Of a stretch of 64,000 nt of DNA, positions 26,734-34,877 are shown in pieces. The notes below the pieces were generated by a model. That model did not search any database. It was given only the letters and a program-made list of their open reading frames with translations, and was not told where the DNA came from. Every line of letters starts with the position of its first letter. Within the stretch, counting starts at the first letter, position 1. The stretch spans positions 62,001-126,000 of the forward strand of contig NZ_JACHVB010000025.1 of NCBI RefSeq assembly GCF_014230085.1. The letters run 5' to 3'. The position numbers and the translations under genes are program-made. This DNA is from Ruficoccus amylovorans (GTDB lineage Bacteria > Verrucomicrobiota > Verrucomicrobiia > Opitutales > Cerasicoccaceae).

Positions 26734-29261
26734 CAGCGCCATTCGTGTTTGGGGTAGCGGCCGCGGAGTTCTTTTTTTACGCCCTCGTAGGAAGTGGTCC
26801 AAAAGGCGTCGAGGTCGGTCGTGAGCTGGGCGGGACGGCCATTGGGGGCTAGTAGTTCAACCACCAGCGGGTAGCGTCCGGCGCAGATGGTGAGCTGCTT
26901 GTGTGGGGTGTCGTAAAAGTCCTGCAACTTGCTCGAAATGATCGCCCGCCCGTCCTCGTAGCGGATATTGACGGCCCGGCGGCGGCGCGGCAGCTCAATG
27001 CTCTCGGGGACGAGCGTCTCCAGCGCGGCGCGCTGCTCCTGCGTCAGCCAGTCGTAAACGTAACGATGAGCCTGAACCTCACGCAGTTCCTTCGCGCTGA
27101 CGAAGCCGTGGCAAATCTGCTCCAGGATCATCAGGCGGCCTTCATCGTCGAGCGGCTCAATGTCCAGCTCCGGGCAGTGCGCGGCAGCGAAGTTCACCCG
27201 GGCGATCCAGCGCTCGATCCCGTTATCCCAACTTTTGAGCGGGAGGCGTCCGGCGTGGATTTCGGCGGCCAGGAGCCGGGCGGCGGTGTCCGGATCGGGG
27301 TCGTCGCCCTCGCCACTGGCCAGCACGAGGTCGCGGAAGCGCGTCAGGCGGCGGCATTCCACCCGCTTGAAGTCCGGATCGTAAAAAGTCTCGCTGCTGT
27401 CGTTGAAGTCCTCCGGGAAATACTCCTTCAGCCACACCTCGTCGATTTCGGTAGCCAGCGAAAGGTACACGGTGACATCCCCCCGGGTCTCGATCTCGTC
27501 GATCTCGGCGGCCACGAAAAGCGGCGCGTCCCGCAGGGCGCTGTGACGGCGCAGTTCACCCTTGCGCCCGTGGACGAGCGCGCAGCGCAAGGTGCCCCGG
27601 TCGAGGCGCTTGGCCAACTGGTCGGAAAAGGCCAGCAAAAGGCAGCGGCGCACGGCCTCCTCGTCCAGCGGTCCCTCGCCCGTGTCGAGCCCCTGCGCCT
27701 GCGCCAGACGCAGGAATTGCCCGGCCCCGCGCTCGGCCTCGCGGGCGGCTCCTCCGTGGATGCCCCACTGGCGGCAAAAGCCCATGTTGTAGTTCTGCTT
27801 GCGGGCCATGCCCCAGGCCCGCAGCAGGTGGAAAAAATCCGAAGCGGTGTCGCCGAGCAAATCCTCCCGTTCCTCGCGGCGGCGCTTGTTGTCGATGGGC
27901 ATGAGCAGGTTTCGTCCCTGGGCCAGCGCGGCGATGACCGCCACATGCCAGACGCAGCCCAGCTCCTGCGCGGCCAGAAAGAGCCGGGCGTAGCGCGGGT
28001 GCATGGGAAAAGAAGCCATCCGACGGCCCATCTCCGTCAACGCACCGGCCGCGTCAAGCGCCCCGAGGTCGTGGAGCAGAGTCAAGGCGCGGGCAAGGGA
28101 TTTTTCCTCCGGCGGCTCGAACCACGGGAAATGCTCCAGCTCGGCGTAACCGGCCAGCTTGAGCGTGAGCACGGTCTCGGCCAGATCGACGCGGCGGATC
28201 TCCGCCAGCTCGCGCGGGGGGCGGTGCTCGTGCTCCTTTTGCGTCCACAGCCGCAGGCAAATCCCCGGTGCGGTCCGACCGGCCCGCCCGGCCCGCTGCT
28301 CGGCGGAAGCCTGGCTGATTTTTTCAATCAATAGCGTGTTGATCCCACGGTGCGGATCGAAGCGGGCCACGCGGGCCAGCCCGGCATCGACTACGCCCCG
28401 AATACCGTCGATGGTGAGCGAAGTCTCGGCCACATTGGTGGCAACCACGATCTTGCGCGTGTCGTAGCGGGCCACCGCGGCGTCCTGCTCGGTCGGGGGA
28501 AGCTCGCCGTGCAGCGGGAGCACCACGCACTCGCGCAGGCCGCGTGTGGCCTGAAGCTCCTCCACCGTGCGGCGAATCTCATAAGCGCCGGGCATGAAGA
28601 TCAAAACGTCCCCCTCGGGCAATTCCTGCACGAGCTTGGCGGTCTGCTGGGCGGCGCGCTCCCAGACGGAAGCCTCCCCAGCCCCGGCGTAGCGGACCTC
28701 GATGGGGAACATGCGCCCTTCGGCCTTGAGGATGGGACAACCGCCGAGGTAAGCCGAGAGCTGACCCGTCTCCAGGGTGGCGGACATGACGGCCATGAGC
28801 AGGTCGGGACGGGATTTTTCCTGAAGCTGCCGGATCATGGCGATCCCCAGGTCGCCGTGCAGGTGGCGCTCGTGAAACTCGTCAAAGACAATCGCGCCCA
28901 CCCCCTTCAACTCCGGGTCGGTCAGCATCATGCGCAGGAGGATGCCCTCGGTCACGAACTTGATCCGCGTCTGCGGCCCGAACACCCGGTCGAAGCGGAT
29001 GTGAAAACCGACCTCCCCGCCAAGCGTCGCTCCGCGCTCCTCGGCCACACGGCGGGCTAGCATGCGGGCGGCCAGGCGGCGCGGCTGCAGGACGATGACT
29101 TCCTTCCCGGCAGGGACCAGCCCCTCGTCGATCAGCATCTGCGGGACCTGGGTGGACTTGCCCGAGCCGGTCGGGGCCGAGAGTACCACGCGGTTGCCCG
29201 CGCGCAGGGCGGCGGCCAAGTCCGCCCGCAGGTCTTCGATGGGGAGTCGTGTCGTCGCCAT
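26733..29261 (-). CDS. hrpB: ATP-dependent helicase HrpB
   Basis: This 842-residue DEAH/RHA-type helicase has motif I APTGSGKST (about residues 29-37), motif II DEFHERH, and motif III SATLE. The C-terminal half contains motif VI QRAGRAGRTAPG, the HA2 region and the HrpB-specific C-terminal domain ending ELRGRYPKHEWR. HrpB proteins are widespread, RNA-helicase-like and of uncertain substrate. ATG 29261 matches the family start (MATTRLPIEDL); a start at 29282 would add seven residues. It is a single-gene unit. Confidence 0.92.
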   Translation of the reverse strand: MATTRLPIEDLRADLAAALRAGNRVVLSAPTGSGKSTQVPQMLIDEGLVPAGKEVIVLQPRRLAARMLARRVAEERGATLGGEVGFHIRFDRVFGPQTRIKFVTEGILLRMMLTDPELKGVGAIVFDEFHERHLHGDLGIAMIRQLQEKSRPDLLMAVMSATLETGQLSAYLGGCPILKAEGRMFPIEVRYAGAGEASVWERAAQQTAKLVQELPEGDVLIFMPGAYEIRRTVEELQATRGLRECVVLPLHGELPPTEQDAAVARYDTRKIVVATNVAETSLTIDGIRGVVDAGLARVARFDPHRGINTLLIEKISQASAEQRAGRAGRTAPGICLRLWTQKEHEHRPPRELAEIRRVDLAETVLTLKLAGYAELEHFPWFEPPEEKSLARALTLLHDLGALDAAGALTEMGRRMASFPMHPRYARLFLAAQELGCVWHVAVIAALAQGRNLLMPIDNKRRREEREDLLGDTASDFFHLLRAWGMARKQNYNMGFCRQWGIHGGAAREAERGAGQFLRLAQAQGLDTGEGPLDEEAVRRCLLLAFSDQLAKRLDRGTLRCALVHGRKGELRRHSALRDAPLFVAAEIDEIETRGDVTVYLSLATEIDEVWLKEYFPEDFNDSSETFYDPDFKRVECRRLTRFRDLVLASGEGDDPDPDTAARLLAAEIHAGRLPLKSWDNGIERWIARVNFAAAHCPELDIEPLDDEGRLMILEQICHGFVSAKELREVQAHRYVYDWLTQEQRAALETLVPESIELPRRRRAVNIRYEDGRAIISSKLQDFYDTPHKQLTICAGRYPLVVELLAPNGRPAQLTTDLDAFWTTSYEGVKKELRGRYPKHEWR

Positions 29262-29375
29262 AGGGAGCCGGTCAGCGCACACCAGCCCGGCGCGCTCGAC
29301 AAGCCCGAATCGCCGGGCTGGTCGATTTTGCTACCCCCCGGTACGTAGCGCTTCCGATTGAAAATGAGGAAACTA

Positions 29376-29401
29376 ACCACAAAGGCGCAAAGACACAAAG
29401 G
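29376..29401. repeat. ACAAAG-rich short repeat (environmental repeat type)
   Basis: ACCACAAAGGCGCAAAGACACAAAGG is a string of ACAAAG-like units. A degenerate relative is found at about 48614-48652 (CACAAAGAGCACAAAGAAG and following). Such strings recur in intergenic DNA of many environmental bacteria and are often wrongly translated as TTKAQRHK-type peptides. It lies upstream of hrpB. No gene is seen in 29283-29546. Confidence 0.5.
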
Positions 29402-29548
29402 GGCGGAGCGAGAGGAGTTGGTAACAAAAAAATTCGTGTCTGATCCGCGCCATCCCTGGTCGCATCACCCTCTTTCACCAAGAGATGAGACGCGTTTTTT
29501 GTTCACGCGGCCGAATTTAGCCCTTTTCCGCGGGCACAAAAGTTGCTA

Positions 29549-29712
29549 GGGCCTGTTCAGGTAAACGGAAAAGATGGAAAAATGAGGGATTTTCCGAGCA
29601 CGTGCTGAGGTTTTGAGACGAGGCGAATCCAGATTCGTCGAGTCGAAAAACGTCGGCACCGGGCCGAAAAGACCCATTTTCTGCCACTTTGAGCGTTTAC
29701 CTGAACAGGCTC
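29549..29712. mobile_element. 164-bp MITE-like element with 19-bp terminal inverted repeats
   Basis: The left end GGGCCTGTTCAGGTAAACG (29549-29567) and the reverse complement of the right end GAGCCTGTTCAGGTAAACG (29694-29712) differ at one base. TA flanks both ends (29547-29548 and 29713-29714), consistent with a 2-bp target duplication. The interior contains an imperfect palindrome around CGAATCCAGATTCG (about 29623-29636) and AGCACGTGCT, and no coding frame of note. It lies 66 bases upstream of the PEP-CTERM gene. End sequence and TA duplication resemble non-autonomous IS5-group (IS427/IS1031-like) derivatives; that assignment is inference. Confidence 0.7.
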
Positions 29713-29778
29713 TAAATCCCGGCAATCAGCCTGTGCGATCACGGCCCGACTCTCACCTCACCATCAATCCCCGAACAC

Positions 29779-30417
29779 ATGCCCAGACATCAAGCCTGCC
29801 GCCCAACTTTCAAACGCTGGAAACAAGCCTTGCTTGTGCTGGCAATCTCGGGGCTCGTCTCCGCCACCCATGCGGGGGTGAGCTTTGTCATTAATGAGTT
29901 CAACTCCCGCACGCTCGATGTTACCTTTGAAGTCGGCAGCACTGTAACAGGAGACCAGTTTGGCGGCACGCCCGCCGAGGAGACGAACTTGCTGACCTTC
30001 ATCGCCATCGACGAGAATCTCGACCCCTTGAACTACGCCACCGGGTTCCCGGCGGAGACAGAAAACCCGAATTTCATGATCGGGGATCACCCGGTCACCT
30101 CGATCGGTTATGACGGCGAGAATTACACGATGGTTGTCGGAAACATGGACATCGGCGACATGGTCGGCCCGGCTGATACCGGAACGACTTCCTACAACTT
30201 TCGCGTGTCCAGCCCGGATACGGATATTTTCAACCTTAACGGCATCGATCGGTTGGTTCTCGTGTGGGGTGCTGATGCGGCCTTTTACGTCGAAGGCGGC
30301 ATGTGGCAGGACAGCCAGCAGGTCATTGTGCCCGAACCCGCCGAATACGCGGCTCTTTTCGCCCTGAGCGGGCTTCTGCTTGTCATGGCAGGCCGGAGAT
30401 TCCGCACGCACCGGTAA
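29779..30417 (+). CDS. PEP-CTERM-type exported protein
   Basis: This 212-residue protein has an N-terminal signal peptide (LLVLAISGLVSATHAG, cleaved at about residue 33). A beta-rich ectodomain follows, and the C-terminal sorting signal from about residue 184 has the VPEP motif, a hydrophobic helix (AALFALSGLLLVMAG) and a basic RRFRTHR end. This is the PEP-CTERM arrangement processed by exosortase in bacteria that make extracellular polysaccharide. The ectodomain has no recognised motif. The MITE-like element is 66 bases upstream and may supply or disrupt its promoter. A hairpin follows at 30464-30491. Confidence 0.8.
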   Translation: MPRHQACRPTFKRWKQALLVLAISGLVSATHAGVSFVINEFNSRTLDVTFEVGSTVTGDQFGGTPAEETNLLTFIAIDENLDPLNYATGFPAETENPNFMIGDHPVTSIGYDGENYTMVVGNMDIGDMVGPADTGTTSYNFRVSSPDTDIFNLNGIDRLVLVWGADAAFYVEGGMWQDSQQVIVPEPAEYAALFALSGLLLVMAGRRFRTHR

Positions 30418-30463
30418 TCCCCGCCAGACGATGACCAGGCTGCACACACAGGGCAAAAAATAA

Positions 30464-30491
30464 CCGGGCCCCTTCCGAAGAAGAGGCCCGG
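30464..30491. terminator. hairpin downstream of the PEP-CTERM gene
   Basis: CCGGGCC (30464-30470) pairs with GGCCCGG (30485-30491), and CTTC with GAAG continues the stem around a CGAA tetraloop. No U-run follows on the plus strand. The A-run GCAAAAAATAA just before it gives a U-run on the minus strand, so it may serve the leftward hsp20 transcript better. Confidence 0.6.
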
Positions 30492-30617
30492 CCGCTGATG
30501 TGTTGCTACTTACTTACTGCTAGGATTGTCTGCTACACAGGTAAGAGAACACGGCTGCTGCTTTATTCCGTTCGTTCTGCCTAAACTCACTTTTTTCAAA
30601 ACAAACCCCGAGCCAGA

Positions 30618-31004
30618 TCAGCTCACCGCGATCTTGCGGGGCTTGGCTTCCTCCGCCTTGGGCAGTTCGATGCTGAGGACGCCATCCTCAACCCGGGCCT
30701 TGATTGCGGACGTATCGACCGGCACGTTCAGGTGCAGGCGCAGGTGGTAGTCCTCGTGAGCGATCTCACGGCGAAGCGCCTTCCAGCCTTCCGGCGTTTT
30801 CGCGTCGGAGCGGCGGGCGGTGATGTCGAGTGAATCTTCCTCGAAGGCGATTTCGACGCCGCTCTTGTTCACGCCGGGGACGTAAACCTCCACAAGGTAG
30901 CCGTCCTCGGATTCCGAGGTGGTGAACCACGGTTTGCGCCAGCTCTGCTGCTGGGCGGTCTGGACAGGGGCTTGGTCTTCGCGTTTTTCAACTTCGCATT
31001 TCAT
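30618..31004 (-). CDS. Hsp20 family small heat shock protein
   Basis: This 128-residue protein has an alpha-crystallin domain (about residues 28-118). It shows the typical GVNKSGVEIAFEEDSLDITARR and the ARVEDGVLSIELPKAE C-terminal strand, followed by a short KPRKI tail equivalent to the I-x-I/V motif. Small heat shock proteins bind unfolding proteins without ATP. AAGGAGA lies before the ATG. It is the second gene of a pair, 98 bases after another Hsp20 gene on the same strand, and probably forms mixed or alternative oligomers with it. Confidence 0.9.
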   Translation of the reverse strand: MKCEVEKREDQAPVQTAQQQSWRKPWFTTSESEDGYLVEVYVPGVNKSGVEIAFEEDSLDITARRSDAKTPEGWKALRREIAHEDYHLRLHLNVPVDTSAIKARVEDGVLSIELPKAEEAKPRKIAVS

Positions 31005-31102
31005 GGTAAGGGTCTCCTTTTTTTTTAATTAAGTGATTGTGTTTTAAAGTTTTCAGCCAAGGCGGCGGGCAGCGATGCAGCCCCGCCGCGTGTCTTTTTT
31101 TG

Positions 31103-31522
31103 TTAATGAACGTCAATCTGGCGCGGTTTGGCCTGTTCAGCCTTGGGCAGCGTAACGGTTAGGATGCCGTCCTCGAAGGCGGCCTTGACCGCTTCGCCGT
31201 TGACGCCGTCGGGCACCCGGACGGTGCGATTGAAGGCAAAGCTCTGCTCACTCTCGCCCTGCTTTTGCGTGCGGGCGGCGGAGAGGGTCAGCGTGCTCTT
31301 GTCGAACTCGAGCTTCACGTCGCCTTTTTTCACGCCGGGCAGTTCGGCCTTCACGTAGTAGTTGTCGGCGTCTTCATAGAAGTCGGTCGCCGGGGCGTTG
31401 CTGAAGGGTCCGCTTTCGAGCATACGGCCCCAGAGGCCGGTGCGCGGCGCACTCAAGTCAAACAGGCGGTCGAATTCGCGGAGCGCTTCGTTGAACGGAT
31501 TGTAACGGGTTATGAAGTTCAT
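31103..31522 (-). CDS. Hsp20 family small heat shock protein
   Basis: This 139-residue protein has a longer N-terminal arm (MNFITRYNPFNEALREFDRLF) followed by an alpha-crystallin domain (about residues 46-132). The domain includes YYVKAELPGVKKGDVKLEFD and AAFEDGILTVTLPKAEQ, and the protein ends KPRQIDVH. The N-terminal arm resembles that of oligomer-forming class A proteins. It has the strongest ribosome-binding site in the window, AAGGAGGT 8 bases before ATG (31531-31538). A sigma-54-like promoter candidate lies upstream. It precedes the other Hsp20 gene in a probable operon. Confidence 0.9.
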   Translation of the reverse strand: MNFITRYNPFNEALREFDRLFDLSAPRTGLWGRMLESGPFSNAPATDFYEDADNYYVKAELPGVKKGDVKLEFDKSTLTLSAARTQKQGESEQSFAFNRTVRVPDGVNGEAVKAAFEDGILTVTLPKAEQAKPRQIDVH

Positions 31523-31570
31523 GGTGTTTTACCTCCTTGTGTGGGTTAAAGTTGTTGGACGCTCCTTCTA

Positions 31571-31587
31571 TTGCACAACGAATGCCA
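31571..31587 (-). promoter_or_regulatory. candidate sigma-54 (-24/-12) promoter for the hsp20 pair
   Basis: On the minus strand TGGCATTCGTTGTGCA has GG and GC exactly ten bases apart, matching the -24/-12 spacing and most of TGGCAC-N5-TTGCA. The -24 half overlaps an inverted repeat AATGCC-N6-GGCATT. Transcription would begin about 30 bases before the AAGGAGGT site. No CIRCE element or sigma-32-like pair was found nearby. The match could be chance. Confidence 0.35.
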
Positions 31588-31771
31588 GCGGAGGCATTTT
31601 TTATTTATCATTGGTCATCAATCATTTGTCATATTTTAACGAACCACCCGACAGGGACATTTTGACACTATCCACAAAACCAGCGTCTCTCACCCATCTG
31701 TTTCATGTGAAATTTTGACACACCCATTCCTGTGATTGCCAAAGCGCATGCCAGGCGTCAGCGTGCCGGAC

Positions 31772-31975
31772 ATGTCAAGCGACCAAGAACGGTTCAACGA
31801 CCTGGAGGCGCGTATCGCCTACCTCGAACGCCACCTGGAACAGCAGGACCGCGAAATGCTCAAGCAGGCTGAACGTCTCGCGCTGCTCACCCGCGAACTG
31901 ACCTCGCTCAAGGGCCGCGTCCAGGGCATGGACGACAAGGGCATGCCCGCGCAGGAAAAGCCGCCCCACTATTGA
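31772..31975 (+). CDS. slyX: SlyX family protein
   Basis: This 67-residue coiled-coil protein has the SlyX pattern ARIAYLERHLEQQDREMLKQ followed by LTSLKGRV and the conserved C-terminal PPHY. SlyX is a small conserved protein without a settled function. The start at ATG 31772 matches the family start near MSSDQERFNDLE; in-frame starts further upstream (31748, or TTG 31736) would add 8-12 poorly conserved residues. It is divergent from the hsp20 pair. Confidence 0.82.
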   Translation: MSSDQERFNDLEARIAYLERHLEQQDREMLKQAERLALLTRELTSLKGRVQGMDDKGMPAQEKPPHY

Positions 31976-32199
31976 CCGGCCAGCCGCCTCCGGCTCATGA
32001 CCCGTCCGGCCTTCGGGCAACAAAATCCCCGCATTGTGTTTGCGCTTTGCGCCATCACCGCTACCAAAGAGGGATTGGGGATTGGGCAAAACCGTCCGGT
32101 GCAGCCCGGCACCGACGTGTTTTCCAGAAAACCGGCCGACTCGGCCGGTTGATGGAACTTTTTGCGTCCCCGGAAAGACCCAGACAAGCGACTTTCTTG

Positions 32200-32880
32200 A
32201 TGATTAACGCAACCAACCCTTACGAATCGCAGCCCGCGACCTTTTCGCGTTTTCCGCCGGTGGTGAAGACCCTGCTCGTGGCCAACGTGGCCGTTTTCCT
32301 GCTGATGAATTTCAGCCTGCAGGTGAAAATTCCACTCATGAAGTACTGTGCCCTGTGGCCGGTTTCCAATCCGTGGATCTTCACTACGCACAGTGGCTGG
32401 CAGTCACCCTTCGCCCCGTGGCAGATGATTACCTACGGGTTCATGCACACCGGGTTTACGCACCTGTTTTTCAACATGTTCGCGTTCTGGATGTTCGGCT
32501 CGGTCATCGAGCGGGTCTGGGGCTCGAAGCGGTTCGCTTTCTATTACTTTGCCTGCGTTTTCGGGGCGGCCATCGCCCAGCTCTTCGTCTCGTACGGCAA
32601 GGGTTATCCGACCATCGGGGCTTCCGGCGGGGTCTTCGGGCTCCTGCTGGCCTACGGGATGATGTTCCCGCGCCAGAAGCTGATCTTCATCGCCTTTCCG
32701 GTCGAAGCCCGCTGGTTCGTGCTCGGCTACGGCGTGGTCGAACTCATCATGGGCGTGACCGGCACCATGTCCGGCGTCGCCCACTTCGCCCACCTCGGGG
32801 GGATGATCTTCGGCTTCCTGTTGATCCAGTTCTGGCTCGGCCGCTTCCCGATCAAGCCCCGCCCCGGCAAGTTATTTTGA
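32200..32880 (+). CDS. rhomboid family intramembrane serine protease
   Basis: This 226-residue protein has six predicted membrane helices. Helix 2 has HTGFTHLFFNMFAFW (H83, H88, N92, the oxyanion and structural residues). Helix 4 starts with the catalytic GASGGVFG (S142), and helix 6 carries the dyad histidine in AHLGGMIFGF (H198). It would cleave transmembrane substrates in the inner membrane. ATG 32200 gives a normal cytoplasmic N-terminus; the frame remains open upstream to 31972, where the sequence no longer resembles the family. Confidence 0.9.
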   Translation: MINATNPYESQPATFSRFPPVVKTLLVANVAVFLLMNFSLQVKIPLMKYCALWPVSNPWIFTTHSGWQSPFAPWQMITYGFMHTGFTHLFFNMFAFWMFGSVIERVWGSKRFAFYYFACVFGAAIAQLFVSYGKGYPTIGASGGVFGLLLAYGMMFPRQKLIFIAFPVEARWFVLGYGVVELIMGVTGTMSGVAHFAHLGGMIFGFLLIQFWLGRFPIKPRPGKLF

Positions 32881-33046
32881 AAGGGTGAATGGTTAAATGG
32901 CTGAGTAGTTAATTGCTGGTCGCCATCTCCCGCCACGAAGACGAAGCCCCCTCCTCCGCAGCCAACACGCAGTTGCCCGGCAGCTTTTGAAGCCTGATTG
33001 GGGACCTAATGAAGTTCGCCTGACCCGGCGTCAACCGCTGTTGCCC

Positions 33047-33071
33047 ATGACTCCGCGTTGGCCGGAGTCAT
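33047..33071. terminator. inverted repeat between convergent rhomboid and MATE genes
   Basis: ATGACTCCG (33047-33055) and CGGAGTCAT (33063-33071) form a perfect 9-bp stem, followed by a second weaker pair TGACCC/GGGTCA (about 33074-33096). No U-run is present. It is located between two convergent 3' ends. The rest of 32881-33086 shows no gene. Confidence 0.45.
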
Positions 33072-33086
33072 CAGTGACCCGCAGGA

Positions 33087-34472
33087 TCACAGGGTCAAGG
33101 ACTCCGTCCCTGGTGTCATGTACGGCGGCACAGGGCGACTCGGGGAGGTTTTTCGCCAGGACTGCACGCCGAAGGTCAGCGACATCACGGTGAGGCCGAT
33201 TGTCAGCCCCCACCAGACACCCTCGACTCCCCACCCTGCCGGGTAGGCCAGGAGCCAGCCCGTCGGGATCGATATAAACCAGCAGCAGAAAAACGACATC
33301 CAGGCGGGGAACCGCACCTCACCGAGTCCTCGCAGCGCCCCCACCGAAATGATCTGCACGGCATCGCCCAACTGGAACGCGACCGCCACCAGCAGCAAGG
33401 CGGCAGCGAGCGCCTGAGCCGGACTTTCGGGCAGGAACCAGCCCGCGATCTCGTGGCGCAGCAGCAGGAAAGCGCTCGCACTGAAGAGCGTGAAGACAAT
33501 CCCCATCAGCCAGCCACCGGCCAGGATCGGACGCAGGCTTGCAAAACGGCAAGCCCCGAAGCTTTCCCCGACACGTACTGTGACCGCCTGGGAAATCCCC
33601 ATCGGCACCATGAAAACCGTGGCCGCGCAGGTGATGGCCACCTGGTGAGAGGCCAGGGCGTCCGCCCCGAGCGTGCCGATAATCAGTGTCGCCATGACAA
33701 AGGCGCTCACCTCGGCCAACAGTTGCAGGCTGGAGGGCCAGCCCAGTTTCCAGAGTTTGCGCAGGGCCTCCCAGTCCGGGGGGCGCAGCCAGCGGGCGGG
33801 CACCCACTCGCGCAGACGGGCGTCCCAGCGGCACCAGCCGATCAGCGCAGCCAGCGTCAGGCCCCGTGCCAGCAGCGTTGCCACGCCCGCGCCCTCCAGC
33901 CCCCAGGCCGGGCAGCCCCAGTTGCCATAGATCAGGAGCCAGTTGAGAAAGACGTTCGCCGCCACCCCGCCGAGCAGGATAAAGAGCGGTGGCCAAGGCC
34001 GGTTCATGGAGTCAGCGTGGTTTTTAATCACCATCGATCCCATCGCGGGCATGAAGGATACCGCCACCAAAATAAAGTAGGCCGGAGCCGCCGCCACCAC
34101 CTCCTCCGGTTGCCGGAATAACGGCAGCAACGGCAGGGCTAGCAGTGCCCCAGCCACCGTGATAAAAGCCGTCCCGGCGGACAGGTAAAGCCCGTGCCGC
34201 AACGCCGAGCGGGCCAGCGCCGGATCCTTCGCCCCACGCGCCTGCGAAACCTGGATGGATACGGCCAGTGTCAGTCCGATAGCGAACATCAGCGGCAGGT
34301 ACAGCAGCGTGTTGGCAAAGGTCGCCGCCGCCAGCGGTGTCACCCCGAGTCGGCCGATCATGACGGTGTCAGCCGTAGCGGTCAGCATATGGCTGAGCTG
34401 GCCGACGATGAGCGGTATCGCCAGAATGACCGTCGGACGGGATTCGTGTGAAAGTCTGGAAAGAAAACTCAT
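33087..34472 (-). CDS. MATE family multidrug/cation exporter (NorM-like)
   Basis: This 461-residue protein has twelve predicted membrane helices in two six-helix halves. MATE landmarks include PLIVGQLSHMLTATADTVMIGRLG in the first helices and VGESFGACRF in the second half. MATE proteins export cationic drugs or metabolites using sodium or proton gradients. ATG 34472 (MSFLSRLSHESRP) is chosen because the family N-terminus begins there; the frame extends to 34553 across the attenuator region, which is unlikely to be coding. Its 5' leader holds mutually exclusive terminator and antiterminator stems, so expression is probably inducible. Confidence 0.9.
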   Translation of the reverse strand: MSFLSRLSHESRPTVILAIPLIVGQLSHMLTATADTVMIGRLGVTPLAAATFANTLLYLPLMFAIGLTLAVSIQVSQARGAKDPALARSALRHGLYLSAGTAFITVAGALLALPLLPLFRQPEEVVAAAPAYFILVAVSFMPAMGSMVIKNHADSMNRPWPPLFILLGGVAANVFLNWLLIYGNWGCPAWGLEGAGVATLLARGLTLAALIGWCRWDARLREWVPARWLRPPDWEALRKLWKLGWPSSLQLLAEVSAFVMATLIIGTLGADALASHQVAITCAATVFMVPMGISQAVTVRVGESFGACRFASLRPILAGGWLMGIVFTLFSASAFLLLRHEIAGWFLPESPAQALAAALLLVAVAFQLGDAVQIISVGALRGLGEVRFPAWMSFFCCWFISIPTGWLLAYPAGWGVEGVWWGLTIGLTVMSLTFGVQSWRKTSPSRPVPPYMTPGTESLTL

Positions 34473-34517
34473 AACGGGAAAGAAGATGCGTTCGAACCGG
34501 TGCCGACAGGCTTTCCC

Positions 34518-34550
34518 AAAAAACGAAAAACCCGCGGACAATTCGCGGGT
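34518..34550 (-). terminator. leader terminator upstream of the MATE gene
   Basis: On the minus strand ACCCGCG (34536-34530 side) and CGCGGGT (34550-34544 side) form a perfect 7-bp stem with a 7-base loop, followed by TTTTCGTTTTTT. It lies about 45 bases before the MATE ATG with no leftward gene upstream, so it acts within the leader. The 5' arm can instead pair with CCGCGGG at 34593-34599. Confidence 0.82.
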
Positions 34551-34554
34551 CAAA

Positions 34555-34599
34555 CAGGTAAAAGACGGATGGTTATAAAAACTTACCTGAGTCCCGCGG
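34555..34599 (-). promoter_or_regulatory. antiterminator stem of the MATE leader
   Basis: On the minus strand CGCGGG-act-CAGGTAA pairs with TTACCTG-tttga-CCCGCG: CAGGTAA/TTACCTG (34583-34589 with 34555-34561) plus CGCGGG with CCCGCG of the terminator's first arm. This structure and the terminator at 34518-34550 cannot form together, the classic attenuator arrangement. Confidence 0.7.
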
Positions 34600-34642
34600 C
34601 AACACTTACTGAGTGCGTGATTTTACGGCTGCGGGTATCCAT
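34583..34642 (-). CDS. candidate 19-residue leader peptide of the MATE attenuator
   Basis: A short minus-strand frame reads MDTRSRKITHSVSVAAGLR and stops with the TAA that lies inside the antiterminator arm AGGTAA. A ribosome reaching the stop would cover CCGCGGG and CAGGTAA and leave the terminator free to form; stalling earlier would allow the antiterminator. The ribosome-binding site is weak (TTGAAG close to ATG). The frame could be chance. No antibiotic-arrest motif is recognised in the peptide. Confidence 0.35.
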   Translation of the reverse strand: MDTRSRKITHSVSVAAGLR

Positions 34643-34877
34643 CTTCAAAAACAGGTTTATGCGCCAACAGGTTGCCCTCAATCATGCCGGTGTCAATGCC
34701 CTTTTATCGGTCAAAACGCGTTATAACTGCGCTTCTGACGAGCATTCGAGGACATCATACCCGTCGAGTTCACCGACAGCTCGAACGCATGGAGAAATCA
34801 GGCAGCCCCGGTTCGCATAGCGAGGACGGATTTTAGGCTTGCGCTGCCATTTTTCACATATAAAACATATTCCACAA

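Noticed and set aside
29358-29549. 63-codon frame starting MKMRKLTTKAQRHKG
   Set aside because: It is a translation of the ACAAAG-type intergenic repeat, a well-known source of spurious protein calls.
34473-34877. Known guanidine-type (ykkC) riboswitch upstream of the MATE gene
   Set aside because: The attenuator stems are clear, but I could not find the conserved sequence blocks of the known guanidine classes.
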